Counted from the stretch's first letter, positions 10,656-21,589 are shown. The stretch is 64,000 nucleotides of DNA from Ianthella basta (GCA_964019415.1 OZ025870.1:13286180-13350179); one strand, 5' to 3'. The notes: generated by a model from the sequence alone, not told the origin. Numbers and translations are program-made.

Positions 10656-11627
10656 GTCTTCCAAACTAGTCAACTACTGGAAGACCCACCCACCCTGCAC
10701 TCTGTGAGGCTGCCAGATCTACCCATAGCAAACGCCTGTGCCACTGCAATTGTGATTGGAAGAAACGTGTACATCTGTGGGGGAGTGTGCCTTAATGCCA
10801 CATTGGACTGTATTGTACAAACATACAACATTGACAAGGCAACGTGGACCCAACTCCCTCCTGCTCCACAGTACCACAGTGAAGCTGCTGCTATTGACAA
10901 TGAATTGGTATTAATAGCTGGACGTGAGGCATCATCCCGTACAGTCACCAACATGGTCAGTTCATGGACTGGACAAGGTTGGGAGCAGAACATTCCAGCA
11001 TTGCCAACCAAGAGGCTCCGACCCGGTGTGACGACATATGGCAACTACGTGATAGTAGCAGGAGGGAGGGCAGAGGACAAGCAGACCATTCTCAGCAGCA
11101 TCGATGTCCTGGACACCACCACACGGCAGTGGCAGACACTAGCCAACTTGCAATTCCCACAGCAGATGTTTGAGATGCAAATGACAGTGTGCGCTACACA
11201 CATGTATGTGGCCAGTGCATACATCGCGTATGATGGAACTACTAACAAGGCCACTTCCTCTAAGAGTGTCTGGCAGTTGCCAGTGAGTACACTTGTAAAG
11301 GCACTAGAGAATGAAGACCGTAGCCCACTTCAGTGGGCGGAGACTGCTCCTACTCCATTCCTCCACTCAGCACTGCTGCAACACACAGCCCATCCACTGG
11401 CTGTTGCTGGACGTGATGATTCACGCAAGCCAACTCCCAACATTGCCGTGTACGATCCTCGTAGCAACAAGTGGTCCACAGTTGGCCAACTACTTGAACC
11501 ACGTGTTAAGTGTACTGTTGTTAGTCTCAGTAGAGATACCTTTATGGTGTGTGGTGGATGTAGTGATGTTCGTAATGCACGGTCCACTCTCCTCAATACT
11601 GTAGAACTTGTTCACATGTCACATTGA
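10656..11627 (+). CDS. Kinase-Kelch gene K1, Kelch exon
   Basis: The exon begins after CCCAG at 10651-10655 in phase 0 (VFQTSQLLEDPPT ...) and runs 324 codons to the stop at 11627. There is no usable ATG at its start, so it needs an upstream exon; the kinase donor is also phase 0. The product has six Kelch-type blades, each with a GG doublet (YICGG, LIAG, IVAGG, YVASA, LAVAGR, MVCGG) and a conserved aromatic (ATWTQL, RQWQTL, NKWSTV). Known Kelch propellers bind proteins. Compared with the other copies, differences concentrate next to the GG doublets and at PIANACATAI, KRLRPGV and FLHSALLQH. Confidence 0.8.
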   Translation, partial: VFQTSQLLEDPPTLHSVRLPDLPIANACATAIVIGRNVYICGGVCLNATLDCIVQTYNIDKATWTQLPPAPQYHSEAAAIDNELVLIAGREASSRTVTNMVSSWTGQGWEQNIPALPTKRLRPGVTTYGNYVIVAGGRAEDKQTILSSIDVLDTTTRQWQTLANLQFPQQMFEMQMTVCATHMYVASAYIAYDGTTNKATSSKSVWQLPVSTLVKALENEDRSPLQWAETAPTPFLHSALLQHTAHPLAVAGRDDSRKPTPNIAVYDPRSNKWSTVGQLLEPRVKCTVVSLSRDTFMVCGGCSDVRNARSTLLNTVELVHMSH

Positions 11628-11931
11628 ACTGCATGCATGACATTGTCACCTTTAAACAATACCTTCATTTTAGTTTTACTCTAAGCTTTTATATTTTAAA
11701 TTATTCTTGCAACTTGCACTGTATATTTGTATAATTTTGTTATTTGTCCCTTTGTGGCCTTAAGCTAATTTGACATATAATATATAATCTGATGATCTTC
11801 ATTAGAATTCATCACCTGCATATATAATTATTCAAAGTGCATGCTAAAATATAATGTGCCTATAGTTAACTTCCTATGAACAGTCACAGCTCATGCACAC
11901 ATGCACACACATCACTGCTGTCCTGTTGAGT
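11628..11931. other. Kelch 3' flank to SPT5 3' end, no gene
   Basis: AT-rich spacer, alignable after every Kelch exon. It is presumably the 3' UTR of the kinase-Kelch gene converging on the 3' end of the SPT5-like fragment. Confidence 0.5.
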
Positions 11932-12093
11932 TCAGGTCTTGTGGAGTTTAGCTAGGTTCTTGAGGGAGAAGAACTTGACCTCCCCAGTGGCCTTCACCCT
12001 CACTATCCCATCTCCCTCATCCACACTCAGGAGGGAGCCAACAGAGTCCTTGTCAGCACCAGACAGCACCTTCACCTGCAGGAAGAGGGAGGG

Positions 12094-12176
<83 letters not shown>

Positions 12177-12272
12177 CTCATCTCCCTTCTCGGGAGCTGC
12201 CAGTTTCAGTGTGGCTAAAGACACGTCCACTTCCCTGTGGAAGTCCAGTACTAGGACAGTAGCTCGAGAGCC
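11932..12272 (-). pseudogene. SUPT5H: SPT5-like C-terminal exons, copy S1
   Basis: Minus strand: exon 12272-12177 (32 codons, [16 protein letters not shown] ... APEKGDE) joins in phase 0 to exon 12075-11932 ([40 protein letters not shown], stop). This matches the end of transcription elongation factor SPT5, whose C-terminus has a similar KVKVILGEDR ... DGIVRM ... LGKL pattern. SPT5 is the large DSIF subunit acting on RNA polymerase II. Only the last two exons are present, so this is a duplicated fragment. The intron between them is filled with TG repeats. Confidence 0.6.
12097..12174 (+). repeat. (TG)n microsatellite
   Basis: Pure GT dinucleotide run in the S1 intron. Open frames of alternating Cys-Val across it are artefacts. 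Confidence 0.95.
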
Positions 12273-12750
12273 CTGTACACAATAGGGACAGTGCAGGTGG
12301 GGCAGGGAGGGGCTAGCAGGCTAGACCAGCTAGCAGGCTCTGGGTGTGCTGAAGGGCACTTTAGCGCGCGCGTACACACACACACACACACTTTGAACTC
12401 ACAACACATAGCTACAAACTTCCATCCCATCAATATCCATGTCAACATACAAACAATGACTCCCTCTCAACCTGCACACTCCAACTGACACACAGCACCA
12501 CACATGCACACCTCAACCACACACACATTCAAGGAACACATCTTACATCACATGCTCTTCAAACATTCATCCAGTGAAGACCACATCTCCTTGGTGAGCT
12601 CGCTCTGTGAAGGCTCCTTGTAGTCCACTCAATCTACATTTCGAAGGTACTGGTGGCACGACGGCTTCAGTTTGTGAACCTTATGCAGTTATCGTGCATT
12701 GCGCAACCTAGCAACGCACGTGGTTGTGAGGCCACGCCCACTGTAAAGAA
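12273..12750. other. SPT5-WDR5 spacer, (CA)n and unassigned minus-strand open segment
   Basis: Holds a short (CA)n near 12373-12392. On the minus strand near 12631-12550 an open segment DYKEPSQSELTKEMWSSLDE recurs in every unit. Its gene is not recognised. Confidence 0.35.
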
Positions 12751-12780
12751 ATGGCTACCGATCAGAAGGACCCTGACCAG
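12751..12780 (+). pseudogene. WDR5-like exon 1 remnant, cut by transposon
   Basis: ATG GCT ACC GAT CAG begins MATDQKDPDQ as at 45933, then runs straight into the GGGGGGTCGG transposon end. Confidence 0.55.
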
Positions 12781-13154
12781 GGGGGGTCTAGGGGGGGTCG
12801 GACAAGGTCCTGGGATTGCGCAATACCAGCGCCTCAATAATTGCATTCCTGACATTCTAATCGCGTCTCCATATGTTAGCTGACTGTGCTCCAAGGCCGA
12901 ATGTGCATACCCTGAGCCATGGCAGGGCCTTGTACTGCATTCGCGCCCCTGGTATAACCCGTACGTACGCAGCCAAGAAGCCATACGGTGGATTGGGCTT
13001 AATTGTCTGACCGCTTTCACGATTTAGTTTTGCAAGTTATCGCAGCGTTTCTTGAGGATTGCCAGCACGCTTAAGCCATTTCTAGCATCCCTGCTATCGA
13101 ATGTGACAAATCGTGTACAGAACCAAGACGTGGCTGCCGATTGCACTCCCATTG
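12781..13154 (-). mobile_element. GGGGGGTCGG transposon, truncated copy 2
   Basis: Begins GGGGGGTCTA and then GGGGGGTCGGACAAGG, and matches the first half of the 3724-4476 element. It stops after TTGCACTCCCATTG, so the other end is missing. Confidence 0.65.
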
Positions 13155-13724
13155 TGCCTGTCATAGAGGGTTGAGTATCTATGACCAAGTGCACTGGCTA
13201 GGTTCTAGTCGAGAGGCTGATGAAACAAAAGGTACAGCAACCGACTGGCAGTGTTCATGCCAAGAAACCCTATCCTGAGCATATTACCAATTTTGGTGAG
13301 CCTATGTACATAGAGTCTTTGCAACAAGGGGAATAACCATACTGACAGCGCCACTAGCTTTATACCGAAGGTGTCACAGAAGCCAGCAACAACTATATAA
13401 CTTGGTCATGTTTGCCAGGGCCAGCATGCCATAGGCATAAGTACAGCTACGTATGTAGCACTATAGCAAAATATATTATTGTGATTCACATATGTAGAGT
13501 ATGTGACAATATCAGACATCATGCTCGTGACGTCTATTTAGTAATGCATTTGCTACATTTGCTGCAGGAATTAAGGCCATATAAAACAAAGCACATGGCA
13601 ACGAGCCTCTCTACGACGCCACGCACACACACATCACTTTGCAGAATAGCATGCATGCATGTATTGTGGAGATATAAACCAAAAGAGGGAATTTTTGTTT
13701 CAGCATTATTCCATCAGTTACAGA
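13155..13724. other. No gene recognised
   Basis: Single-copy in this window. A 112-codon open frame here shows no domain or conserved pattern. Confidence 0.4.
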
Positions 13725-13943
13725 TCACTCAAATTCTGCTCCAATGGTGACACTCATGCTCCCTGGATGAATGTACGTGCCATGGTACCAGATGTTGGTG
13801 TTGAGGACAACTGCAGGGACAGGCACATACTCTAAATGTAGCTCACGCCTCATATAGAGGCCGGGTTTTGAATTGATAGTGGGTCTCAAATCCACACACA
13901 GCAACTCTTTGACAGAGAGATGTGGGTTTGAGGTTTGACCCAT
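13725..13943 (-). CDS. Small hypothetical protein or exon, 72 residues
   Basis: Minus-strand ATG at 13943 has strong context (GCCACCATGG) and opens MGQTSNPHLSVKELL, which also fits an N-myristoylation start. The amino-acid mix looks coding (PTINSKPGLYMRRELHLEY). I do not recognise the family. It has one copy in this window, just upstream of the foldback block. It could be the last exon of a longer gene. Confidence 0.3.
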   Translation of the reverse strand: MGQTSNPHLSVKELLCVDLRPTINSKPGLYMRRELHLEYVPVPAVVLNTNIWYHGTYIHPGSMSVTIGAEFE

Positions 13944-14039
13944 GGTGGCCAGTTTGAGTTCCCGCTACAGCAACAATGTCCATGAGAAATAGCATGACTT
14001 CTTTCAAGTTGTACGTATACAGCCCATTTCTCCTTGGTT

Positions 14040-14860
14040 GTAGTCCACATCACCAGAGACACGTCACAGAACAGTGTGCTTGATAGTAAGTAAGGTGATC
14101 TGGGCTTTAGATTTGATTCGATGGCTTTCGTTCGTAAGATCAGGGACACAAAATGATTTACTTCCAACTGCTTATAGCACGCCTCTCCAAGTTTTCCTGG
14201 AATAATGACTAACATGTGAAGATAGCCCAGCCATCGTACAACATCGTACCGGAGCGACTGTTCTGCTGCCTTTTTCCTACCACCCGCTTTAAGAGCAAAT
14301 ATGCTATATTGCGCATACGCCCTGGACTGCGCAGTACAACTTCCCGGTGAGCTCTAATAATGCCACAGCAGCTCAGAATGTCTATGGAGTCGTCCCAAAG
14401 GAGCAGCAGCTTGCATTCTGAAGTGCTACCGCAGTATCTGAGCTCACGGGAAATTGCACGATGATACGTACGTAAATAATGCAGGTATAGGCTAAACGGG
14501 TTCTTCAGTGCAACGCTGCAGTGATTCACTGCAGCGTTGCCCTTGTAATGCTGGATAATGCACGTTTGGGATGATTCTACAGGCATTCTGAGCTGCTGTG
14601 GCAGTATTTGAGCTTAACGAGAAATTGTATTGCGCAGACCACGGTGTATGCGGCATACATTACATTGATATAGCTTATTTGCTCTTATAGCGGATGGTAG
14701 GGAAAAGGCAGCAGAACAGTTGTACCAGTACAATGTTGTACGATGGACGGGCTGTCTTTGCATGTCAATCAATATGCCAGGAAAACTTCGAGAGACGCGC
14801 TACAAGCAGTTAACCGAAACAAGTGTATGCCAAAATCGTACGCAATGTAAGGCATAAACA
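14040..14860. repeat. Foldback block upstream of K2
   Basis: Large imperfect inverted repeat. The left arm (14155-14350, GATAGCCCAGCCATCGTACA ...) is mirrored at about 14640-14830 (GATGGACGGGCTGTC ...), with a palindromic centre around CAGCAGCTCAGAATG. The same block precedes K6, where it is split by insertions (50130-50426 and 55371-55880). ORFs on either strand are not convincing genes. Confidence 0.55.
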
Positions 14861-15063
14861 AAGCTTTTAACCTAAAAGGCACATTGCCCACTACCAATTC
14901 CACTGTTGTATTAAGAATGTGTGGCGATTTTGCCTGCAATCAAGAGGGAAAAGGCTAAAAACGCTTTAGTGCCTTCTTTCCATCGGCCAGTCCGTTCCGG
15001 TTCCCAGTTTCCACGTAAAAACTAAGTTGCCAACTCGAAACAGCCGTGGGAGCAGCAGAAGAT

Positions 15064-15394
15064 GGGAAACGCTAGTCTCGTTCCCAGACCCACCTCCGCC
15101 GTTCCGCCGTTTTTATTTAGATAGGGGGGCGGAGGAAGGGTCTGGTAACATTGCCATACCGTTTCTGTACCTGCGCCTGAATCCTGGCGCGACCAATCAG
15201 ATCACAGAACGTTATTGTATTTCGCAATTTCATATGCGTTTATGCACATGATTAACTACGTTTATTCATCGGTGACTCCGCCTCCTCGGTACAGAAACGG
15301 TATGGCAATGTTACCAGACCCTTCCTCCGCCCCCTATCTAAATAAAAACGGCGGAACGGCGGAGGTGGGTCTGGGAACGAGACTAGGGAAACGC
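15064..15394. mobile_element. TAGTCTCG miniature transposon inserted at the K2 start codon
   Basis: The element proper is 15073-15385 (313 bases), with terminal inverted repeats of about 98 bases starting TAGTCTCGTTCCCAGACC. It is flanked by a perfect 9-base target duplication, GGGAAACGC, at 15064-15072 and 15386-15394. The 9-base duplication suggests a Mutator-like or related superfamily. It interrupts the K2 reading frame within the first codons. Confidence 0.85.
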
Positions 15395-16241
15395 ATTTTC
15401 CAGGTTCTTCCCTCGCGATGATACATTGATTTTGGGAGAGAGGCTTGGGAGAGGAGGATACGGGGAGGTGTTCCGAGGCACGCTGGGTCCGAAGCGAATA
15501 CCAGTGGCTGTGAAGAAGATCCACGACCTTTTGGTTGATGCAGCGAGAGAGAACAGGCAAACGTTGGAACGCATTGTCGAAGAGTTTCGTCGCGAGTGCG
15601 ACCTTCTGAAGGCGGCCAAGCACTTGAATGTCGTGGAGTTCGTCGGCGTGTTCAACCAGGGGGAGGGGGAGGAGAGCGCCCTCCTGGTCATGGAGTTGAT
15701 GGATCAGACGTTGGAGCAGTTCCTCCAAGACAACAGAGGGACGCTAGCGCTAGAGAAGCAGATTGCCATTTGCCTCCAAGTCGCATCAGGACTGCTGTTC
15801 CTCCATCAACACAACCCCCAAATACTCCATCGTGACTTGACGGCAAAGAACGTGCTGATGAACAAAGATGGCAGCATTGCTAAAATCAGTGACTTTGGTC
15901 AGGCCAAGTTCCGTCCCACCAGTGTTGAGTACCTCACCACTAGACAACCCGGCACCGTTCAGTACATGCCTCCAGAGGTTTTGGTAGACATGCCTCACTT
16001 CACAGACAAAGGAGACGTCTTCTCCCTCGGTGTGGTCTTGTTGCAAACCTCCATCCAGGAGACTCCCTCATGTGGTCTAAGAGGCATCGGTACACAGAAG
16101 GAGGTGGAGCGTCGAGCGGCTGACCTGGCCAAGTTACCAGGTAATCATCCTCTGAAGTCCATCGTACTTCAGTGCTTGCAGGACAATCCTGCTGAACGAC
16201 CGAGTTGCCGTGAAGTCTTGCAGCAGCTGTTTGAGTCCAAT
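15386..16241 (+). pseudogene. Kinase-Kelch gene K2, kinase exon separated from its start codon
   Basis: The original ATG is at 15062-15064; the transposon then adds codons and a TAG, and its right end plus target duplication puts TAG directly before the resumed kinase frame. From 15388 the domain is intact: GRGGYGEV, VAVKK, HRDLTAKN, DFG, YMPPE, DVFSLG, ERPSC, donor AAT/GTGAGT at 16241/16242. This is a class II copy (LTTRQPGTVQYMPPE). Without the MGNAFS start there is no early in-frame ATG, so the enzyme is probably not made unless splicing removes the insertion. Confidence 0.8.
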
Positions 16242-17069
16242 GTGAGTTACAGTGAACACATGCATGCATTGCAACCACACACAGTTGCTGTACTAAGCAG
16301 CAGTGATGTCATATTGCATTGCAGCCACACATGCACTTACACCAGATACATCACTCAAGACAGCCCCCACACATCAAGTGGTGATTACACTTAAATTGTT
16401 ACACTTAAACACCATTGTACATGTGTGTAGTTCAAATACGAGCCATGCACCCAAGTACATACGATGATGAAATGTCAGTGCAGCTGGTGCACCATGTGTT
16501 GGCACTTTGTGAGCCTTTTCTCCATTATTAGTTGTTGACAACGAGTAGTGCCCTGTTTGACACTGTCACAGTAAATTAAGTGTTCCTCTTGTGCCTATTC
16601 CATACTCTGCACACACAGGCTTGGGCTTCCAGTGAGCACGTCAGTGGGTGTGTAACTTCATGCTAGGTTTGGTGATTTGTCATGTCCCATGGTTATAGTG
16701 GTTTCTTTACATCTTATAGAGTTACAAACTCTGTCATGACATTTTGAGTATGCATGTAATTTGTTTCAAGGACTACAGTATGCTTTGATCTTTAGGTGCT
16801 AATGAGGTCTTTAAAATGGCATATTGACCCCGTAACAGGTCATTAATTTTACTATAGAGACCTTCCAATCTTAAGAGTGATACAGCTTACATATTAGTGA
16901 ACTGCCGCCCAAGAGGTGCCTGCGGGATTTAGAGCACAAAGCTTGAGGATGTGAAGCGCCGAGTGTTGAATAGTCTAAATTCCTCGTAGTCACCGATTGG
17001 GCGGTATATAAGTTTTATAGATCTAAAACTGTTCTCCAATTCAATCAAAATCGTCTCCCCACTGTCCTC
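16242..17069 (+). other. K2 intron, first part
   Basis: Aligns with the K1 intron. No exon recognised. Confidence 0.45.
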
Positions 17070-17324
17070 TTGATGATGTCCACAAATGACGACAATAGAG
17101 TAAGCCCAATAGAAGAACTCTCCGGCACCCGTAGCCTTCTCGTAAACTCCTTCGCGACATTTCAAAAAGAGGCGCCAAACTATACTGTGCATGCGCAGAC
17201 TTACGCCATTCTTAGCATGGCCGTAATTATTCTTACGTCATTAAAATGGTGTCGCCACAAGATCCTTGAAAGTGGCTTAACAGAAGCAAGCGCAGGGTGT
17301 ACGGCAGAGGAATGCATGCCATAG
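17070..17324 (+). other. Conserved intronic ORF, K2 copy
   Basis: MMSTNDDNRVSPIEELSG ... AEECMP. Same length as K1 and about nine residues different. Confidence 0.3.
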
Positions 17325-17333
17325 TATAACTTG

Positions 17334-17463
17334 GTTATAGCCCCAAACCTCGTCTCTTCGTCGTTTTAGAAACCTCGGGCAATCACCTTCGCCCACGGTG
17401 ATTGCGCAACATCCCTAGTTTTCTAAGACAGCGAAGAGACTCGGCTTGGGGCTATAACCTAGA
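17334..17463. repeat. Intronic hairpin, K2 copy
   Basis: Arms GGTTATAGCCCCAAACC and GGCTTGGGGCTATAACC. Equivalent to 9964-10096. Confidence 0.6.
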
Positions 17464-17780
17464 CATATTTTACAATGCTCTTATAATTTAATTAGGGTTA
17501 TAGGGTCTTCTGTAGTGTTAGGGTTTGGTTAGGGTCTCACACCTGTAGAGTAACGTGAGCACCACCATAGCTTTAAATACTCTCATTTTCGGTTTTCTTC
17601 TGCAATTCTCTTCTCTCCATTACTTCCTTCCTCATTGCCCCCACTACTCTTACTGCTGCTCCAATTCTCTGTTCTATTTCATCATCACATCCACCATCTT
17701 CACTAATTGTCACTCTTAAGTATTTTAGCTTTTCTTGTTCTCATTGTCTTCTTAATTGTATTCATTCCTCTTTTCCCCAG

Positions 17781-18752
17781 GTCTTCCAAACTAGTCAACT
17801 ACCTGAAGACCCACCCACCTTGCACTCTGTGAGGCTGACAGATCTACCCATAGCAACGTCACATGCCACTGCAATTGTGATTGGAAGAAACATGTACGTC
17901 TGTGGCGGACTGTGCCCTAATGCCACATTGGCCTGTATTGTACAAACATACAACATTGACAAGGAAACATGGACCCAACTCCCTCCTGCTCCACAATACA
18001 ACAGTGAAGCTGCTGCCATTGACAATGAATTGGTATTAATAGCTGGACGTGAGGCATCATCTGATACAGTCACCAACATGGTCAGCTCATGGAGTGGACA
18101 AGGTTGGGAGCAGAACATTCCAGCATTGCCAACCAAGAGGTTCCGACCTGGTGTGATGACATATGGCACCTACGTGATAGTGGCGGGAGGGATGGCGGAG
18201 GACAAGCAGACCCTTCTCAGCAGCATCGATGTCCTGGACACCACCACACGGCAGTGGCAGACATCAGCCAACTTGCAACTCCCACGGCCGATGTATTTTA
18301 TGCAAATGACAGTGTGTGCCACACACATGTATGTGGCCAGTGCTCGCATCGGGTATGATGTAACTACTAACAAGGCCACTCCCTCTAAGAGTGTCTGGCA
18401 GTTGCCAGTGAGTACACTTGTAAAGGCACTAGAGAATGAAGACCGTAGCCCACTTCAGTGGGCAGAGACTGCTACTAATCATTTCTTCCACTCAGCGCTG
18501 CTGCAGCACACAGCCCATCCACTGGCTGTTGGTGGACGTGATGGCTCATACAAACCAACTCCCAACATTGCCGTGTTCGATCCTCGTAGCAACAAGTGGT
18601 CCACAGTCGGCCAACTACTTGAACCACGTGTTAAGTGTGTTGTTGTTAGTCTCAGTAGAGATACCTTTATGGTGTGTGGTGGACGTAGTGATGCTCGTAA
18701 CCTACTGTCCACTCTCCTCAATACTGTAGAACTTGTTCACATGTCACATTGA
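17781..18752 (+). CDS. Kinase-Kelch gene K2, Kelch exon
   Basis: Acceptor CCCAG ends at 17780. The exon is 324 codons including the stop and fully open despite the broken kinase exon. It is a six-bladed Kelch propeller. Copy-specific residues include PIATSHATAI, GGLCPN, KRFRPGV, GGMAED, ASARIGYDV, FFHSALL, GGRDGSYK and CGGRSDARNLLS. There is no ATG at the exon start; the phase matches the kinase donor. Confidence 0.8.
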   Translation, partial: VFQTSQLPEDPPTLHSVRLTDLPIATSHATAIVIGRNMYVCGGLCPNATLACIVQTYNIDKETWTQLPPAPQYNSEAAAIDNELVLIAGREASSDTVTNMVSSWSGQGWEQNIPALPTKRFRPGVMTYGTYVIVAGGMAEDKQTLLSSIDVLDTTTRQWQTSANLQLPRPMYFMQMTVCATHMYVASARIGYDVTTNKATPSKSVWQLPVSTLVKALENEDRSPLQWAETATNHFFHSALLQHTAHPLAVGGRDGSYKPTPNIAVFDPRSNKWSTVGQLLEPRVKCVVVSLSRDTFMVCGGRSDARNLLSTLLNTVELVHMSH

Positions 18753-19050
18753 ACTGCATACATGACATTGTCACTTTTAAACTTACAATACCTTCATTTT
18801 AGTTTTACTCTAAGCTTTTATATTTTAAATTATTCTTGCACTGTATACAATTGTATAATTTTGTTCTTGGTCCCTTTGTGACCTTCAGCTAATTTGACAT
18901 ATAATCTGATGATATTCATTCGAATCCATCATGTGCATATATAATTATTCAAAGCACATGCTAAAATATAATGTGCCTATAGTTAACTTCCTATATGAAC
19001 AGCCACAGCTCATGCACACATGCACACACATCACTGCTGTCCTGTTGAGT
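18753..19050. other. K2 3' flank, no gene
   Basis: AT-rich spacer like 11628-11931. Confidence 0.45.
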
Positions 19051-19214
19051 TCAGGTCTTGTGGAGTTTAGCTAGGTTCTTGAGGGAGAAGAATTTGACCT
19101 CCCCAGTGGCCTTCACCCTCACTATCCTATCTCCCTCATCCACACTCAGGAGGGAGCCAACAGAGTCCTTGTCAGCACCAGACAACACCTTCACCTGCAG
19201 GAGGAGGGAGGGAC

Positions 19215-19250
<36 letters not shown>

Positions 19251-19361
19251 CGTGCGCAATTGTACCTCATTCCCCTTCTCGGGGGCTGCCAGTTTCAGTG
19301 TGGCTAGAGACACGTCCACTTCCCTGTGGAAGTCCAGTACTAGGACAGTAGCTCAAGAGCC
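19051..19361 (-). pseudogene. SUPT5H: SPT5-like C-terminal exons, copy S2, with nonsense codon
   Basis: Exons 19361-19266 and 19194-19051. The third codon of the first exon is TGA where S1 has CGA, so this copy is broken. The terminal exon ([13 protein letters not shown] ... LHKT) is otherwise open. Confidence 0.6.
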
Positions 19362-19914
19362 CTGTACACAATAGGGACAGTGCAGGTGGGGGAGGGAAGG
19401 GGCTAGCAGGCTAGACCGGCTAGCAAGCCTACAGGCTAGACCATTACACTATACAAGTTCATACATACTCCAGGAGTGCTGGAGTATGTATGAACACACA
19501 CGCACACACACACGCACACACACACACACACACGCACACACACTGAACTCACAACACATAGCTACAAACTTCCATCCCATCAATATCCATGTCAACACAC
19601 ACACAATGACTCCCTCTAAATCTGCACACTCCAACCAACACGCCCTACCTCACACACAGCACCACACATGCACACCTCAACCACACACACATTCAAGGAA
19701 CACATCTTACATCACATGCTCTTCAAACATCCATCCAGTGAAGACCACATCTCCTTGGTGAGCTCGCTCTGTGAAGGCTCCTTGTAGTCCACTCGATTTA
19801 CATTTCGAAGGTACTGGTGGCACGACGGCTTCAGTTTGTGAACCTTATGCAGTTATCGTGCATTGCGCAACCTAGCAACGCACGTGGTTTTGAGGCCACG
19901 CCCACTGTAAAGAA
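19362..19914. other. SPT5-WDR5 spacer with (CA)n
   Basis: Same spacer as 12273-12750, with interrupted (CA)n near 19495-19542. The direct-repeat half GAGTATGTATGAAC forms a short palindrome near 19455-19495. Confidence 0.45.
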
Positions 19915-19944
19915 ATGGCTACCGATCAGAAGGACCCTGACCAG
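19915..19944 (+). pseudogene. WDR5-like exon 1 remnant, cut by transposon
   Basis: ATG at 19915 starts MATDQKDPDQ, followed at once by the transposon end. Confidence 0.55.
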
Positions 19945-20699
19945 GGGGGGTCGGTCAAGGTCACGTGTGTCAGCAAAATGGCCGACGCTGCTGCTCTTTA
20001 CTGTGTATTTTACCTATACTAGCTAAGAGCAGACATATTTCGAGAAACACGTCGTATCGCTTGTTTCTTTGCTTCTGAGCACACAGTTGGACAAGGGCTA
20101 TCAGAAAATGGACCCTTCCCCGCCCTTCCCCAGCATCTAGGTAGGTTTTGCGAGCATTTTCCAACACCGGTGTACGAGTGTTCGCTGATGCTGGCTACGA
20201 GGCAGATGGAGCCTAATCTGGAGTACTGAGCAAGTGCTCCTATGTAAGTGACTCCTTAGAAGCTGGTAGCGAGTCCTCATTGATCACTTCAGGACTGCAA
20301 GACTGATAGGTTGACTGCTTCTGCAATGGGAGTGCAATCGGGCAGCCACGTCCTTGCAATGGTCTTGGCTCTGTACACGATTTGTCACATTCGATAGCAG
20401 GGATGCTAGAAATGGCTTGAGCGTGCTAGCAATCCTCAAGAAACGCTGCGATAACTTGCAAAACTAAATCGTGAAAGCGGTCAGACAATTAAGCCCAATC
20501 CACTGTATGGCTCCTTTGCTACGTACGTACGGGTCATACCAGGGGCGCGAATGCAGTACAAGGCCCTGCCATAGCTCAGGGTATGCACATTCGGCCTTGG
20601 AGCACAGTCAGTTAACATATGGAGACGCGATTGGAATGTCAGGAATGCAATTATTGAGGTGCTGGTATTGCGCAATCTCAGGACCTTGTCCGACCCCCC
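19945..20699 (+). mobile_element. GGGGGGTCGG transposon, full copy 3
   Basis: A 755-base element from GGGGGGTCGGTCAAGG to the inverted CCTTGTCCGACCCCCC. Same interior as 3724-4476 in the opposite orientation. The right flank is CTCGAAACAGCCGTGGG, the class II kinase 5' flank, so the element lies exactly between WDR5 exon 1 and the kinase. Confidence 0.75.
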
Positions 20700-20731
20700 C
20701 TGACTCGAAACAGCCGTGGGAGCAGCAGAAG

Positions 20732-21589
20732 ATGGGAAACGCATTTTCCAGGTTCTTCCCTCGCGAGGATACATTGATTTTGGGAGAGAGGCTTGGGAGA
20801 GGAGGATACGGGGAGGTGTTCCGAGGCACGCTGGGTCCGAAGCGAATACCAGTGGCTGTGAAGAAGATCCACGACCTTTTGGTTGATGCAGCGAGAGAGA
20901 ACAGGCAAACGTTGGAACGCATTGTCGAAGAGTTTCGTCGCGAGTGCGACCTTCTGAAGGCGGCCAAGCACTCGAATGTCGTGGAGTTCGTCGGCGTGTT
21001 CAACCAGGGGGAGGGGGAGGAGAGCGCCCTTCTGGTCATGGAGTTGATGGATCAGACGTTAGAGCAGTTCCTCCAAGACAACAGAGGGACGCTATTGCTA
21101 GAGAAGCAGATTGGCATTTGCCTCCAAGTCGCATCAGGACTGCTGTTCCTCCATCAACACAACCCCCAAATACTCCATCGTGACTTGACAGCAAAGAACG
21201 TGCTGATGAACAAAGATGGCAGCATTGCTAAAATCAGCGACTTTGGTCAGGCCAAGTTCCGTCCCACCAGTGTCGAGTACCTCACCACTAGACAACCCGG
21301 CACCGTTCAGTACATGCCTCCAGAGGTTTTGGTAGACATGCCTCACTTCACAGACAAAGGAGACGTCTTCTCCCTCGGTGTGGTCTTGTTGCAAACCTCC
21401 ACCCAGGAGACTCCCTCATGTGGTCTAAGAGGCATCGGTACACAGAAGGAGGTGGAGCGTCGAGCGGCTGACCTGGCCAAGTTACCAGATAATCATCCTC
21501 TGAAGTCCATCGTACTTCAGTGCTTGCAGGACAATCCTGCTGAACGACCGAGTTGCCGTGAAGTCTTGCAGCAGCTGTTTGAGTCCAAT
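20732..21589 (+). CDS. Kinase-Kelch gene K3, kinase exon (intact)
   Basis: ATG at 20732 (upstream in-frame codons belong to the transposon and flank). The 286-codon exon has G2 with S6 (myristoylation), P-loop GRGGYGEV at 22-29, Lys44, Glu71 in the likely helix C, HRD at 149-151 within HRDLTAKN, DFG at 170-172, MPPE at 195-198 and DVFSLG at 211-216. All catalytic residues are present, so an active protein kinase is expected. The HRDLTAKN loop suggests tyrosine-kinase kinship, but TKL cannot be excluded. It ends at AAT/GTGAGA (21589/21590), phase 0, and joins the Kelch exon at 24919 for a protein of about 609 residues. It has no transmembrane segment, so acylation would place it on the inner membrane face. 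Class II copy. Confidence 0.85.

Noticed and set aside
19817..20026. ORF starting MARRLQFVNLMQL upstream of WDR5 exon 1 (also 12653 and 4610)
   Set aside because: Spans the WDR5 upstream region and transposon end; the true start is the later ATG of MATDQKDPD.
20471..20731. N-terminal extension of the K3 kinase
   Set aside because: It is transposon and 5' flank sequence read in frame; the MGNAFS start is shared by the other copies.
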